DNA from: Clostridium saccharoperbutylacetonicum N1-4(HMT)
GTDB lineage: Bacteria > Bacillota > Clostridia > Clostridiales > Clostridiaceae
Assembly: GCF_000340885.1 (NCBI RefSeq)
Contig: NC_020291.1
Coordinates: forward strand, 1,797,001-1,861,000
Reading direction: 5' to 3'
DNA length: 64,000 nt
The translations under genes were made by a program, and so were the position numbers. Below the pieces are notes generated by a model. That model was not told the origin of the DNA. It did not search any database and worked only from the letters and a program-made list of their open reading frames with translations. Within the stretch, counting starts at the first letter, position 1. Each line of letters starts with the position of its first letter. Below, one piece after another: positions 18,105 to 27,240 of the stretch.

Positions 18105-18257
18105 ATGGAAGATAAACATTTAATATGCAAAGACTGCGGAAAAGAATTTACTTTTACTGTAGGAGAACAAGAATTTTATAAGGAAAAAGGATTTGAAAAT
18201 GAGCCTGTTCGATGTGCTGAGTGTAGAAGAGCTAAAAAAGATCAAGCTAGAAGATAA
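18105..18257 (+). CDS. Small zinc-ribbon protein (zf-trcl type)
   Basis: A 50-residue protein with two CxxC pairs, CKDCG at residues 8-12 and CAECRR near 38-43, separated by about 27 residues. This is the layout of the short probable zinc-ribbon family found widely in Firmicutes; the residues between the pairs (FTFTVGEQEFYKEKGFENEP) fit that family. The C-terminus is very basic (RRAKKDQARR), which suggests nucleic acid or ribosome binding. Function is not known. The nearest good ribosome site is unusually far upstream with a hairpin between. A terminator follows, so it is the end of its transcription unit. Confidence 0.85.
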   Translation: MEDKHLICKDCGKEFTFTVGEQEFYKEKGFENEPVRCAECRRAKKDQARR

Positions 18258-18285
18258 TTAATAAGTATAAAGTTGTTTGTTTATT

Positions 18286-18313
18286 AAAGAACCATAGAAA
18301 TGTGGTTCTTTTT
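18286..18313 (+). terminator. Terminator after the zinc-ribbon gene
   Basis: AAAGAACCA and TGGTTCTTT pair perfectly around an 8-base loop, followed by T residues. Confidence 0.85.
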
Positions 18314-18496
18314 AATTGTAAAAATAATAATTTAATAAAAATATTTAAATTCTATTGAATTTTTTATACTTTTACTAGTATAATGTAAAAAAAGCTTTAA
18401 TTGAAGGAATGATTTGAAAATTATATTTTCTTTATTTCTTTAAAAAATAATTAATAATGTACATTAAATTAATTACTATTTAATATAATTAAAAAT

Positions 18497-18773
18497 GGTG
18501 ATAAGGAATAGTATATGGAGTGAGTTTTTAAGAGAGCTAGAGGTTGGTGTAATCTAGTAAGCAAACTTTATAGAAGCAGCCTTTGAATTTTATAACTGAA
18601 AAATAAAAATTGTAACATACGATAATTTTTAATTAGGTTATAACGTATTCCTCACGTTATAGAGGCGGAGTATGAAAATATACTCTAACTGAGTGAACAA
18701 TATTTATATTGTTTATTAGGGTGGTACCGCGAAGTAGTTCCTTCGTCCCTTTTTTGGGATGAAGGATTTTTTT
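18497..18773 (+). promoter_or_regulatory. T-box riboswitch with terminator
   Basis: The signature AGGGTGGTACCGCG lies at 18718-18731, preceded by a Stem I with the apical segment AGAGAGCTAGAGGTTGGTG and an AGTA/GAA specifier-loop pair. The terminator is CCTTCGTCCC with GGGATGAAGG and a T-run (18740-18772). The codon after GAA lies in TTTTATAAC; I favour an aromatic specifier (TAT or TTT) but cannot settle it. It should sense uncharged tRNA and control the Lrp-aminotransferase pair about 250 bases downstream. Confidence 0.92.
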
Positions 18774-19027
18774 ATTCTTTAGGAGTTTATAATAAAGTTA
18801 AATCTGTGGATAACTTATTGAAAAGGCCAATTAAGTAGGTTTTGTGTGTCAAAAAGAATAAAAAATAAATCTTATTCGCCTGCATAAAATGTTCTTATAT
18901 GCAGCATAGCTGCTCTTTCTAAGGTGCATATTTTTCTCACATGCGTTCGAAAAGGCAGATGCGTAAAAAAAATCTCCGGCTCCACAGTCGCCTGCGATTT
19001 TTTTATATTTTAAGGAGGTTATTTTAA
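18774..19027. repeat. Gap after the T-box with a minus-strand hairpin repeat
   Basis: 254 bases without a gene. At 18891-18919 lies a reverse copy of the hairpin repeat family (GCAGCATAGCTGC core, then CTCTTT). The rest contains short dyads such as GCCTGC/ATGCG-like words and ends with the ribosome site AAGGAGG of the Lrp gene. Confidence 0.6.
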
Positions 19028-19507
19028 ATGGAAGAAATACTTGAAATTCTAGAAAAGAATAGTCGTTATAGTGATGAAGAAATTGCTGTGATGGCAGGAA
19101 AAACAGTTGAAGAAGTTAGAGAAGCAATCAGAGATTATGAAGAAAAAAGCATAATAGCTGGGTATACAACTCTTATAAATTGGGAAAATACAGGTAGTGA
19201 AACAGTTACAGCGCTAATTGAAGTTAAAATAACACCTCAAAGAGGAGAAGGCTTTGATAAAGTGGCAGAAAGAATTTATAAATTTTCAGAGGTTAAAGCA
19301 TGTTATTTAATGTCTGGAGGTTTTGATTTAACCGTTATAGTTGAAGGGAAGACTATGAAGCAAGTGGCACTATTTGTTTCTGAAAAGCTTGCAGTTCAGC
19401 AATATGTATTAAGTACAGCTACTCACTTTGTGCTAAAAAAATATAAAGATCATGGAACAATATTTAAAGAAAAGAAACTAGATGATAGGGAGGCAATATT
19501 CATATGA
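19028..19507 (+). CDS. Lrp/AsnC-family transcription regulator
   Basis: A 159-residue DNA-binding protein. The N-terminal helix-turn-helix covers residues 1-60 (ILEKNSRYSDEEIAVMAG, then the recognition region TVEEVREAIRDYE), and the C-terminal RAM/effector domain binds small molecules, usually amino acids, and forms octamers. The last 20 residues are a charged extension. It overlaps the aminotransferase start by four bases (ATGA-type overlap), so the two are cotranslated; it probably regulates that gene in response to an amino acid. The T-box upstream adds a second, tRNA-based control to the same unit. TTAAGGAGGTTATTTTA precedes ATG. Confidence 0.92.
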   Translation: MEEILEILEKNSRYSDEEIAVMAGKTVEEVREAIRDYEEKSIIAGYTTLINWENTGSETVTALIEVKITPQRGEGFDKVAERIYKFSEVKACYLMSGGFDLTVIVEGKTMKQVALFVSEKLAVQQYVLSTATHFVLKKYKDHGTIFKEKKLDDREAIFI

Positions 19508-20676
19508 TTCTAGAAGATATGATTTTAGATAATGTTAAAAATATGCCTCCTTCAGGCATAAGAAAATATTTTGATATTATAAATGAAATGGAGGATGTAA
19601 TATCACTTGGGGTGGGGGAGCCAGACTTTGTTACTCCTTGGAATGTTAGAGAAGCTGGGATTTATTCCTTGGAACAAGGGCATACACATTATTCTTCAAA
19701 TGCTGGATTTATTGAACTTCGTACTGAAATAGCAAAATATCTTCATAGAAGATTTAGTTTAAATTATAATCCAGTAGATGAAATAATAGTTACCGTTGGA
19801 GGTAGTGAGGGTATTGATATAGCACTTAGAGCTTTAGTTGGACCAGGAGATGAAGTTATAGTTCCAGAACCAAGCTTTGTAGCTTATAAAGGATGTACAG
19901 CTTTTACTGGAGCAACTGCAAAGGTACTTGATCTTAAAGCAGAAGATGAGTTTAAACTTACAGCAGAGGCATTAGAAAAAGCTATTACTCCTAAAACTAA
20001 AGTTGTTATAATTCCTTTCCCTAATAATCCGACAGGTGCAATAATGACAAGAGATGAATTAGCTAAAATTGTAGAAGTTTTAAAGGATAAAGATATTATA
20101 GCAATTTCAGATGAAATATATTCAGAACTTTGTTATGGAGAAAAGCATGTCTCAATAGCATCTTTTCCAGAAATGAAAGAAAAGACTTTAGTGATAAACG
20201 GGTTTTCTAAATCTTATGCAATGACAGGCTGGAGACTTGGATATATTTGTGGGCATCCAGTTTTAATCGAGGCTATGAAAAAAATTCATCAATATGCACT
20301 TATGTGTTCTCCAACAACAGCACAGTATGCAGCTATTGAAGCATTAAAAAGTGGTGATAAAAATGTTGAAGAAATGTGTAAGGAATATAACAGAAGAAGA
20401 AGAGTGCTTTTAAATGGCTTTAGGAAAATAGGGCTAGACTGCTTTGAACCTCTTGGAGCATTTTATATATTTCCAAGTATTAAGTCTACTGGCATAACTT
20501 CAGATGAATTTTGTGAGCAGTTACTTATAAATGAAAAAGTTTTGGTTGTACCAGGAAATGCTTTTGGTGATTGTGGAGAAGGCTTTATCAGAGTTTGTTA
20601 TGCATCATCTATGGAGGATATTACTGAAGCGTTAAAAAGAATAGAAAGATTTGTTAATAAAATAAAACGAAAGTAA
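19504..20676 (+). CDS. Class I/II PLP aminotransferase (PatA/aromatic type)
   Basis: A 390-residue fold-type-I aminotransferase. It shows NNPTGA near residue 175, SDEIYSELCYG near 203 with the ring-binding Asp and Tyr, INGFSKSYAMTGWRLGY with the PLP lysine near 239, and a C-terminal FIRVCYA with the carboxylate-binding Arg. The start MILEDMILDNVKNMPPSGIR is typical of the group containing PatA and archaeal-type aromatic aminotransferases. Substrate candidates are aromatic amino acids or N-acetyl-diaminopimelate pathway intermediates; an aromatic T-box specifier would favour the former. It is translationally coupled to the Lrp gene. Confidence 0.9.
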   Translation: MILEDMILDNVKNMPPSGIRKYFDIINEMEDVISLGVGEPDFVTPWNVREAGIYSLEQGHTHYSSNAGFIELRTEIAKYLHRRFSLNYNPVDEIIVTVGGSEGIDIALRALVGPGDEVIVPEPSFVAYKGCTAFTGATAKVLDLKAEDEFKLTAEALEKAITPKTKVVIIPFPNNPTGAIMTRDELAKIVEVLKDKDIIAISDEIYSELCYGEKHVSIASFPEMKEKTLVINGFSKSYAMTGWRLGYICGHPVLIEAMKKIHQYALMCSPTTAQYAAIEALKSGDKNVEEMCKEYNRRRRVLLNGFRKIGLDCFEPLGAFYIFPSIKSTGITSDEFCEQLLINEKVLVVPGNAFGDCGEGFIRVCYASSMEDITEALKRIERFVNKIKRK

Positions 20677-20843
20677 GTTCAAAAAATGTTGTAAGAAAAT
20701 TATATTTTGGATTTTTTTATGTAAAATTAATCATCAAATTAGTTTTGAAAGTGACAATAAAACTAATTTAAGCAAGGTGTAATCTGGCTTTAGCTATAAA
20801 AATAACAATTTATTGTCATAAAAGCAATAATATATTAAGAATA

Positions 20844-20872
20844 TTGACATGATATTCTTAATATATTATCAT
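20844..20872 (+). promoter_or_regulatory. Promoter of the LacI-type gene
   Basis: TTGACA (20844-20849), a 17-base spacer and TATCAT (20867-20872). The LacI operator follows at once, covering the start of transcription. The remaining part of the 20677-20919 gap shows only AT-rich sequence. Confidence 0.65.
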
Positions 20873-20877
20873 ATATG

Positions 20878-20891
20878 TGGTAGCGATACCA
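20878..20891. promoter_or_regulatory. LacI-family operator
   Basis: TGGTAGCGATACCA fits the LacI-family pattern TGxxAxCGxTxxCA with the central CG and is a near-perfect dyad that extends outward into TAT/ATA. Placed just after the -10 box, it should allow autorepression. Confidence 0.7.
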
Positions 20892-20919
20892 TATACAATT
20901 CTTGGATCGGGGTGGAATT

Positions 20920-21936
20920 ATGTCAGCAACAATAAGTGATATTGCCAGGAGAGCAAAAGTATCTCCAGCAACGGTTTCAAGAGTTTTAAATAGTTCGGGT
21001 TATGTAAAAGAAGATACAAAACAAAGAATATTAACGGCAATTAAGGAAATGAACTATACACCAAGTGCAATAGCAAGGAGTTTGTCAAAAAGTGAAACAA
21101 ATACAATAGGAATTATTGTACCAGACATAACTAATACATATTTTGGTGAAATTATAAAAGGTGTAAGTGAAATTGCCGAAAAAAGTAATTTGAATATAAT
21201 TTTATTTAATACAGATAATTATCTAGAAAAAGAAATAAGAGCCATTAATTTATTAAAAGAGCAAAGAATTAAAGGGATTATTATGACTCCAGGTTTTGGA
21301 GAAGAAAAATTTAATGAAACGTATTTAAAAACAATAACTTCACTTAATGTTCCAATAATATTAGTTTCTGCAGATATTAAATTTACTCAGTTAAATGGAG
21401 TTTTTGTAGATAATATTAAAGGTGGATATGATGCAACGAATTTGTTGATTAAAGAAGGCCATAATAAAATTGGAATTATGACTGGATTATTAAGTTCTGA
21501 ACCCACAACTGATATGTTGGAAGGGTATAAAAAAGCACTATTTGATAATAATATAAAATTGAATAAAAATTACATATATCATGGAGAGTTTAAACTGGAA
21601 AAAGCATATGAATTAACAAAGAAAATGCTTTGTGAAGACGATCCTCCTACAGCACTATTTGTTTGTAGTAATATGATGACAATGGGAGTAATAAAAGCAT
21701 TAAAAGAGGAACATAAGGATATTCCTAAGGATTTAGCCATAGTGGGTTTCAACAAAATTGACTTATTAGACATTGTAGGAATAAATATCACATATATGGA
21801 AGATAGTCCGCTTGAGCTAGGAAGAGCAGCAATGGAGATGCTCAGTCAGATTTTTAGCGATGCAGAAATGACAGACATAAGAAGGATGATTATTTCACCT
21901 CAAATAATAATTCGAGGGTCAGAAAAGAAGCTGTAA
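20920..21936 (+). CDS. LacI-family transcriptional regulator
   Basis: A 338-residue repressor. The N-terminal helix-turn-helix is SATISDIARRAKVSPATVSRV, split here only by description, followed by the hinge helix YTPSAIARSLS and a periplasmic-binding-like effector domain from about residue 60. ATG 20920 is preferred to an upstream TTG because GGGGTGGAATT is correctly placed. It carries its own LacI-type operator upstream. It sits immediately before the nucleoside transport and salvage genes, so a nucleoside or deoxyribose-type ligand is a reasonable inference, though no second operator of the same pattern is visible before the BMP gene. Confidence 0.9.
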   Translation: MSATISDIARRAKVSPATVSRVLNSSGYVKEDTKQRILTAIKEMNYTPSAIARSLSKSETNTIGIIVPDITNTYFGEIIKGVSEIAEKSNLNIILFNTDNYLEKEIRAINLLKEQRIKGIIMTPGFGEEKFNETYLKTITSLNVPIILVSADIKFTQLNGVFVDNIKGGYDATNLLIKEGHNKIGIMTGLLSSEPTTDMLEGYKKALFDNNIKLNKNYIYHGEFKLEKAYELTKKMLCEDDPPTALFVCSNMMTMGVIKALKEEHKDIPKDLAIVGFNKIDLLDIVGINITYMEDSPLELGRAAMEMLSQIFSDAEMTDIRRMIISPQIIIRGSEKKL

Positions 21937-22043
21937 ATAAGATTCTACAACGGGGTATAATCTTTATTTGTAGGCATAAAAATCAAGTTACATATTATAC
22001 ATAATTATAGTTAGATTAACAATAGTTAACATTTGTAATTTAA

Positions 22044-22062
22044 ATCATGAAATTTTCATGAT
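22044..22062. promoter_or_regulatory. Perfect palindrome upstream of the BMP gene
   Basis: ATCATGAAA-T-TTTCATGAT is a perfect 9-base dyad about 36 bases before the BMP start. It may be an operator in the leader or a short RNA hairpin. No T-run follows. Confidence 0.5.
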
Positions 22063-22097
22063 CTTAAATATTAATTATTTAATTAGGAGGAAGATTA

Positions 22098-23207
22098 ATG
22101 AAAAAAAGATTATTATCATTAATTGCAGTTTCAGCAATATCAATGGCTTTATTTGCTGGATGTGGAAGTTCATCAGGTGCTGGTGACAAAGCTGGTAAGA
22201 CTGAAGAAAAATTAAAAGTAGGTATGGTAACTGACTCAGGAACAATCGACGATAAGTCATTCAACCAAGGTACTTGGGAAGGATTAAAGAAGACTGAAAA
22301 AGATTTTGGAACTGAAACAAAATATGTTAAACCAAGTGGAGAAACTGAAGCAGACTACTTAAAGAACATTGGGGATCTTTATGACTCTGGATTCAAGTTT
22401 ATAGCTACTCCAGGATTTAAATTTGAAACAGCTATTTTCAAAGCTCAAGATCAATATAAGGATGCACACTTTGTATTAATTGATGGTACTCCAAATGATG
22501 GAGCTACTCCAAAAGCAAACTACAAAGTAGGAGACAATGCAGTATCTATATTATTTGCAGAACATCAAGCAGGATTTATTGCAGGTGTTGCAGCATCAGT
22601 TCAACTTAAAGAAGGAGACCTAGGATTTATTGGTGGTATGGAAATTCCTGCTGTTCAAAAGTTCAACTGGGGATTCCAACAAGGTGTTGCTTATGCAAAC
22701 AAGAATTTAGGAACTAAAATGACATTAAAAGCAGAAAATGTAGTATATCAAGGTACATTCAACGATTCAGCAGCAGGACAACAACTTGCAGCTCAAATGT
22801 ATGACAGAGGCGTAAAAGCAGTATTCTGTGCAGCTGGTGGAGTTGGAAATGGTGTTATAACAGAAGCTAAAGCAAGAGCAGCAGCTGGTAAGCCAGTTTG
22901 GATGATTGGTGTTGATAGAGACCAATATCAAGATGGTGTTGGAGCAGATGGTAAGTCAATCGTGCTTACTTCAGCTATTAAGAAAGTTGAAGCAGCAAGT
23001 TACGACATGGTTAAACAATTAAAAGATGGTAAGTTCCCAGGTGGTCAAACATTAACTTTTGATATCACTAAGGATGCAGTTGGTATTCCAGAAAAGAATC
23101 CAAATTTAACTGATGATACAATGAAAACAGTTAATGATGTAATTGCAAAACTTAAAGATGGATCAGTTAAAGTAAATGACAAAAATGATGGATCATTAAT
23201 TAAATAA
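22098..23207 (+). CDS. BMP-family nucleoside-binding lipoprotein (PnrA/NupN-like)
   Basis: A 369-residue lipoprotein that should bind nucleosides outside the cell and hand them to the ABC transporter encoded next. The N-terminus has a lipoprotein signal with lipobox LFAGC (Cys at 22). The mature protein shows BMP family features: VGMVTDSGTIDDKSFNQGTW, GDLGFIGGMEIPAV and WMIGVDRDQY. Family members (PnrA, Med, NupN) bind purine nucleosides. AATTAGGAGGAAGATTA precedes ATG. A large hairpin after the stop probably limits read-through into the ATPase gene, keeping binding protein in excess. Confidence 0.95.
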   Translation: MKKRLLSLIAVSAISMALFAGCGSSSGAGDKAGKTEEKLKVGMVTDSGTIDDKSFNQGTWEGLKKTEKDFGTETKYVKPSGETEADYLKNIGDLYDSGFKFIATPGFKFETAIFKAQDQYKDAHFVLIDGTPNDGATPKANYKVGDNAVSILFAEHQAGFIAGVAASVQLKEGDLGFIGGMEIPAVQKFNWGFQQGVAYANKNLGTKMTLKAENVVYQGTFNDSAAGQQLAAQMYDRGVKAVFCAAGGVGNGVITEAKARAAAGKPVWMIGVDRDQYQDGVGADGKSIVLTSAIKKVEAASYDMVKQLKDGKFPGGQTLTFDITKDAVGIPEKNPNLTDDTMKTVNDVIAKLKDGSVKVNDKNDGSLIK

Positions 23208-23256
23208 TATAGAATAAATTCCTAAAACAACGTAATTAGGATGAAGTGATATTAGT

Positions 23257-23321
23257 GAAGGATGTATTTCTGCAGTTCTATAGTCTTAATTGATTTAAAA
23301 CTGATAGAAATTCCATCCTTC
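23257..23321 (+). terminator. Large hairpin between BMP and ABC genes (leaky terminator or mRNA stabiliser)
   Basis: GAAGGATG pairs with CATCCTTC, and the stem continues imperfectly (ATTTCT with AGAAAT, CAG with CTG). Only a short T-poor tail follows, so partial termination or 3'-end protection of the BMP message is likely. Confidence 0.6.
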
Positions 23322-23383
23322 ATTGTATATATAGAGCATAATGCAAATAACAAATTATGATCGAAATAAGGAGGAGTCTATTA

Positions 23384-24913
23384 ATGGAATATGTAGTTGA
23401 AATGCTAAATATTCGAAAAGAATTCCCAGGAATAGTAGCTAATGATAATATTACTCTTAGATTGAAAAAGGGTGAGATTCACGCGTTACTTGGTGAAAAT
23501 GGAGCTGGTAAGTCGACATTAATGTCAGTGCTTTTTGGAATGTATCAGCCAGAAGTGGGAAGTATAAAAGTAAGAGGAAAAGAAGTAAAAATATCAAATC
23601 CTAATGTAGCAAATGATTTAGGAATAGGAATGGTTCACCAACATTTTAAACTAGTTGAAAATTTTACTGTTACTGAGAATATAATTCTAGGCTGCGAACC
23701 TAAAAAAGGCTTAGTAGTAGACATTAAAAGTGCAGCTAAAAAGATAGAAGAGTTATCTAAAAAATACGAATTAAAAGTTGATCCATATGAAAAAATAGAA
23801 GATATATCAGTTGGAATGCAGCAAAGAGTTGAAATTTTAAAGATGCTTTACAGAGATGCTGAGGTGTTAATTTTTGATGAACCTACAGCAGTACTTACAC
23901 CACAAGAAATTGAAGAACTAATGAAAATAATGAAAAATCTTATTAGAGAAGGTAAATCAATTATCTTAATTACTCATAAGCTTAAAGAAATTAAAGCTGT
24001 TGCAGATACTTGTACAGTAATTAGACGTGGAAAATATATAGGAAGTGTAGATGTTAAGGGAACTTCACAAGAAAAAATGGCTGAAATGATGGTTGGTAGA
24101 CCTGTTAGCTTTAAAGTTGATAAAAAACCTAAAGAACCAGGTGAAGTAGTTTTAAAGGTTGAGAATCTTTCTGTTTTAAATAATAAGAAGGTTCTAGGAG
24201 TTAATAATTTTTCCGTAGAAGTTAAAGCTGGAGAAATCCTTGGAATTGCAGGAGTAGAAGGAAATGGACAGTCCGAACTAGTTGAAGCAATAACAGGAAT
24301 GAGAACAGTAAAATCAGGAAAAGTTTATTTTAAAAATGAAGATATAACAAATATGTCAATACGTAAGCGTATAAGAAGCGGAATTGCTCATATACCAGAA
24401 GATCGTCAAAAAAGAGGCTTAGTATTAGACTATACAATTGAAAATAATATGGTTTTAGAAATTTACAATAAAGAACCATTTTCAAAGCATGGCTTATTAA
24501 ATAAGGGTGCTATACACGATTATGCTGAAAAAATCATAAAGGAATTTGATGTTAGATCAGGAGAAGGTGGAAAATCTTTTGCTAGAACAATGTCAGGTGG
24601 TAATCAGCAAAAGGCTATAATTGGGCGTGAAGTAGAATTAAACCCAGATTTATTAATAGCTGTTCAACCAACAAGAGGTCTTGATGTAGGATCTATAGAA
24701 TATATCCACAAAAGACTTGTAGAACAAAGAGATCAAGGAAAAGCAGTACTGCTTGTATCCCTAGAACTTAGCGAAATTATGAATTTATCAGATAGAATTG
24801 CAATAATTAATAGTGGAGAATTAATAGGAATAGTTAATGCTTCAGAAACAAATGAAAATGAAATCGGTCTGATGATGGCTGGAATTCAAAAAGGAGGAAA
24901 GTCAGATGAGTAA
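23384..24913 (+). CDS. Nucleoside ABC transporter, dual ATP-binding protein (NupO/YufO-like)
   Basis: A 509-residue cytosolic ATPase with two ABC domains in one chain, as in ribose/nucleoside importers. The first has Walker A GENGAGKST and signature ISVGMQQRVEIL with Walker B VLIFDEPTAVL; the second has a degenerate P-loop GVEGNGQSEL, a signature MSGGNQQKA and Walker B LLIAVQPTRGLDVGS, where the usual Asp-Glu is replaced by Val-Gln, a familiar feature of the second half in this family. It energises uptake by the two permeases. ATG 23384 follows AAGGAGGAGTCTATTA. It overlaps the next gene by eight bases. Confidence 0.93.
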   Translation: MEYVVEMLNIRKEFPGIVANDNITLRLKKGEIHALLGENGAGKSTLMSVLFGMYQPEVGSIKVRGKEVKISNPNVANDLGIGMVHQHFKLVENFTVTENIILGCEPKKGLVVDIKSAAKKIEELSKKYELKVDPYEKIEDISVGMQQRVEILKMLYRDAEVLIFDEPTAVLTPQEIEELMKIMKNLIREGKSIILITHKLKEIKAVADTCTVIRRGKYIGSVDVKGTSQEKMAEMMVGRPVSFKVDKKPKEPGEVVLKVENLSVLNNKKVLGVNNFSVEVKAGEILGIAGVEGNGQSELVEAITGMRTVKSGKVYFKNEDITNMSIRKRIRSGIAHIPEDRQKRGLVLDYTIENNMVLEIYNKEPFSKHGLLNKGAIHDYAEKIIKEFDVRSGEGGKSFARTMSGGNQQKAIIGREVELNPDLLIAVQPTRGLDVGSIEYIHKRLVEQRDQGKAVLLVSLELSEIMNLSDRIAIINSGELIGIVNASETNENEIGLMMAGIQKGGKSDE

Positions 24914-26126
24914 GAAAGAAGCGTTGAATTCTATACTTGCAGTTGTATTAGGATTAATAGCAGGTGCAATCTTAATGTTTATTATTGGAGATAACCCAGC
25001 AGAAGGCTATATGTATCTTTATAAAGGCGCACTTATAAATTTTAAAAGATTTGGTGATACCTTAGCTACAGCAACACCATTAATACTTACAGGACTTTCT
25101 GTTGGATTTGCCTTTAAGACTGGTCTTTTCAATATTGGTACACCAGGACAAATGCTTTTTGGTGGATTTTGTGCAACTGTAATTGGATTAACTTATGGAG
25201 CAGTGCTTCCAAGAGTTATATTATTACTTGTTATGATAGTAGCAGGAGCTATAGCAGGAGCTTTATGGGCTTTTGTACCAGGAATATTAAAAGCTAAATT
25301 TAATGTTAATGAAGTAGTATCAGCAATTATGATGAACTGGATTTGTTATTGGATAGTTTATTATGCTATACCAGCTTACTTTAAAGGTTCAACTGAAACA
25401 GAATCTAAGAGTATTGTGGAAGCAGCTTCCTTAAAGACAAAATGGCTTACAGACTTATTTTCAGGTTCTTATATTAATTTAGGAATATTTATAGCTGTAA
25501 TAGCTGTTATAGTTATAGCTTTCATATTAAATAAAACAGTTTTAGGTTATGAATTAAAAGCTGTTGGTTTTAATAAGAGTGCAGCAGAATATGCAGGTAT
25601 GTCGGTAAATAGAAATATAGTTGTGTCTATGATGATAGCTGGGGCTCTTTCAGGGCTTGCAGGTGTAGCTCAATATGTAGGAAATGCATCAAATATGCAA
25701 ATTGGTGTAATGCCATCTCAAGGTTTTGATGGAATAGCAGTATCTTTATTAGGTGCAAACAATCCGGTTGGAATATTAATATCAGCTTTATTCTTTGGGG
25801 TATTATACTCTGGAAAAGGATTTATGAATGCAAATACAAATATTCCACCAGAAATAGCAGACACAATAATTGCAACTATAATATACTTTGCAGCTATAAG
25901 TGCAGCAGTACCAATGATAGTAAATGCAATTAAACATAGAAAAGCTATGGCACAAGCAAAAGTGGCTGAAAATAATGCTGTTAGCAGTAATATGCAGCCT
26001 GAAGAAAATCATGATGAAAATAAAGAAGAGAATAAAGAATTAGAGAAAGACAATATAGAATCAGGACAAAACAATATAGAAGAACCAAAGGAAACTGAAG
26101 ATATAGATAACAAGGAGGAGAAATAA
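24906..26126 (+). CDS. Nucleoside ABC transporter permease 1 (NupP/YufP-like)
   Basis: A 406-residue membrane protein with about nine to ten helices, of the branched-chain/ribose permease superfamily. The conserved segment NVNEVVSAIMMNW and the loop GFNKSAAEYAGM (coupling region, EAA-like) are characteristic of BMP-linked permeases. The last 65 residues are a very acidic, Glu- and Asn-rich cytosolic tail that most relatives lack or have shorter. It overlaps the ATPase gene and is followed one base later by permease 2; the two should form a heterodimer in the membrane. Confidence 0.92.
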   Translation: MSKKEALNSILAVVLGLIAGAILMFIIGDNPAEGYMYLYKGALINFKRFGDTLATATPLILTGLSVGFAFKTGLFNIGTPGQMLFGGFCATVIGLTYGAVLPRVILLLVMIVAGAIAGALWAFVPGILKAKFNVNEVVSAIMMNWICYWIVYYAIPAYFKGSTETESKSIVEAASLKTKWLTDLFSGSYINLGIFIAVIAVIVIAFILNKTVLGYELKAVGFNKSAAEYAGMSVNRNIVVSMMIAGALSGLAGVAQYVGNASNMQIGVMPSQGFDGIAVSLLGANNPVGILISALFFGVLYSGKGFMNANTNIPPEIADTIIATIIYFAAISAAVPMIVNAIKHRKAMAQAKVAENNAVSSNMQPEENHDENKEENKELEKDNIESGQNNIEEPKETEDIDNKEEK

Positions 26127-26127
26127 T

Positions 26128-27084
26128 ATGTGGGCAATACTACAACAAATTTTTCCATATGCTGTTGCATATACAATTCCTCTACTTATGACTGCCCTAG
26201 GAGCACTATATTGTGAACGTAGTGGTGTAATTAATATAGGACTTGATGGTTTTATGATTGTTGGTTCCTTCGCAGGGGCTTTAACAATATCTAAATTACA
26301 AGAATCTATGGGCGCAGGTAGTACTACTGCCATTTGGATAGGTTTAGTAGTTTCTATAATAGTTGGTATGTTATTTTCACTTTTACATGCCTTTGCAAGT
26401 ATTAATTTAAATGCAGACCAAACAATAAGTGGTACGGCTATTAATATGATGGCAGGAGCTGTAACAATCTTTTTAGCAAGAACTATTACAGGAAGCGGAC
26501 GTATTAGAATAACAAATGGATTTTATCCAATGGATATACCGGGTTTATCACAAATTCCGATAATAGGAGATCTATTATTTAAAAAGACATATATAACAAC
26601 ATGGGTTTCTTTAGGAATATTATTTTTAAGTGCTTTCTTAATATATAAAACAAGATTTGGTTTAAGATTAAGATCATGTGGTGAGCATCCACAAGCCTCT
26701 GATGCAGCAGGTATCAATGTTTATAAAATGCGTTATATAGGTGTTTTACTTTCAGGAGGCTTATCATCTTTTGCTGGTGCAGTAATGCTTGTAACTTTCT
26801 CAGGAGAATTTAATGGAAGTGTTTCAGGCTTAGGATTCCTAGCATTGGCAGCATTGATATTTGGACAATGGAAACCACTTGGAATTCTTGCAGCTACAGC
26901 TTTCTTTGGATTTGCAACAACAATTGCAAATGTATCTCAAGTTATTCCGGCACTTGGTTCAATTCCATTAGTTATATTAAAGGTATTCCCTTATGCAGCT
27001 ACTTTACTTGCTCTTGTAGTATTCTCTAAATCATCTAGAGCACCAAAGGCTGAAGGAGAACCATTTGATAAAGGAAAGCGTTAG
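26128..27084 (+). CDS. Nucleoside ABC transporter permease 2 (NupQ/YufQ-like)
   Basis: A 318-residue membrane protein with about eight to nine helices, the shorter partner permease. It begins with helix YAVAYTIPLLMTALGALY followed by ERSGVINIGLDG, the conserved start of this family, and contains the coupling loop GEHPQASDAAGINVYK. It is translationally coupled to permease 1 (one-base gap; AACAAGGAGGAG before the ATG). With the ATPase and the BMP lipoprotein it completes a nucleoside importer. A repeat-derived hairpin follows before deoC. Confidence 0.93.
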   Translation: MWAILQQIFPYAVAYTIPLLMTALGALYCERSGVINIGLDGFMIVGSFAGALTISKLQESMGAGSTTAIWIGLVVSIIVGMLFSLLHAFASINLNADQTISGTAINMMAGAVTIFLARTITGSGRIRITNGFYPMDIPGLSQIPIIGDLLFKKTYITTWVSLGILFLSAFLIYKTRFGLRLRSCGEHPQASDAAGINVYKMRYIGVLLSGGLSSFAGAVMLVTFSGEFNGSVSGLGFLALAALIFGQWKPLGILAATAFFGFATTIANVSQVIPALGSIPLVILKVFPYAATLLALVVFSKSSRAPKAEGEPFDKGKR

Positions 27085-27087
27085 GCC

Positions 27088-27211
27088 GTTTACAGTGTAC
27101 AGTGCACAGTTTACAGTTAAGGAGGAAAAGCTTTCAGCTTTTCTTATTTAAAGAAATCCCGTAAGGGATTTCAACCAAAACTGTAAACTGTAAATTGTAA
27201 ATTGTGAACTG
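27088..27211. repeat. TTTACAG-type repeats as facing inverted arms
   Basis: GTTTACAGTG...CAGTTTACAGTT on the left faces ACTGTAAACTGTAAATTG on the right, with two small hairpins inside (AAAAGCT/AGCTTTT and AAATCCC/GGGATTT). The unit can fold as one structure between the transporter genes and deoC and may limit read-through. Confidence 0.7.
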
Positions 27212-27240
27212 AAATAAAATAGATTAAGGAGAGATAGAAA

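Noticed and set aside
21939..22040. Purine riboswitch before the BMP gene
   Set aside because: TATAATC is present but the rest of the purine aptamer core is not.
24700..24720. Broken second Walker B in the nucleoside ATPase
   Set aside because: Changes in the second ABC half are usual in this transporter family, so it is not evidence of gene decay.
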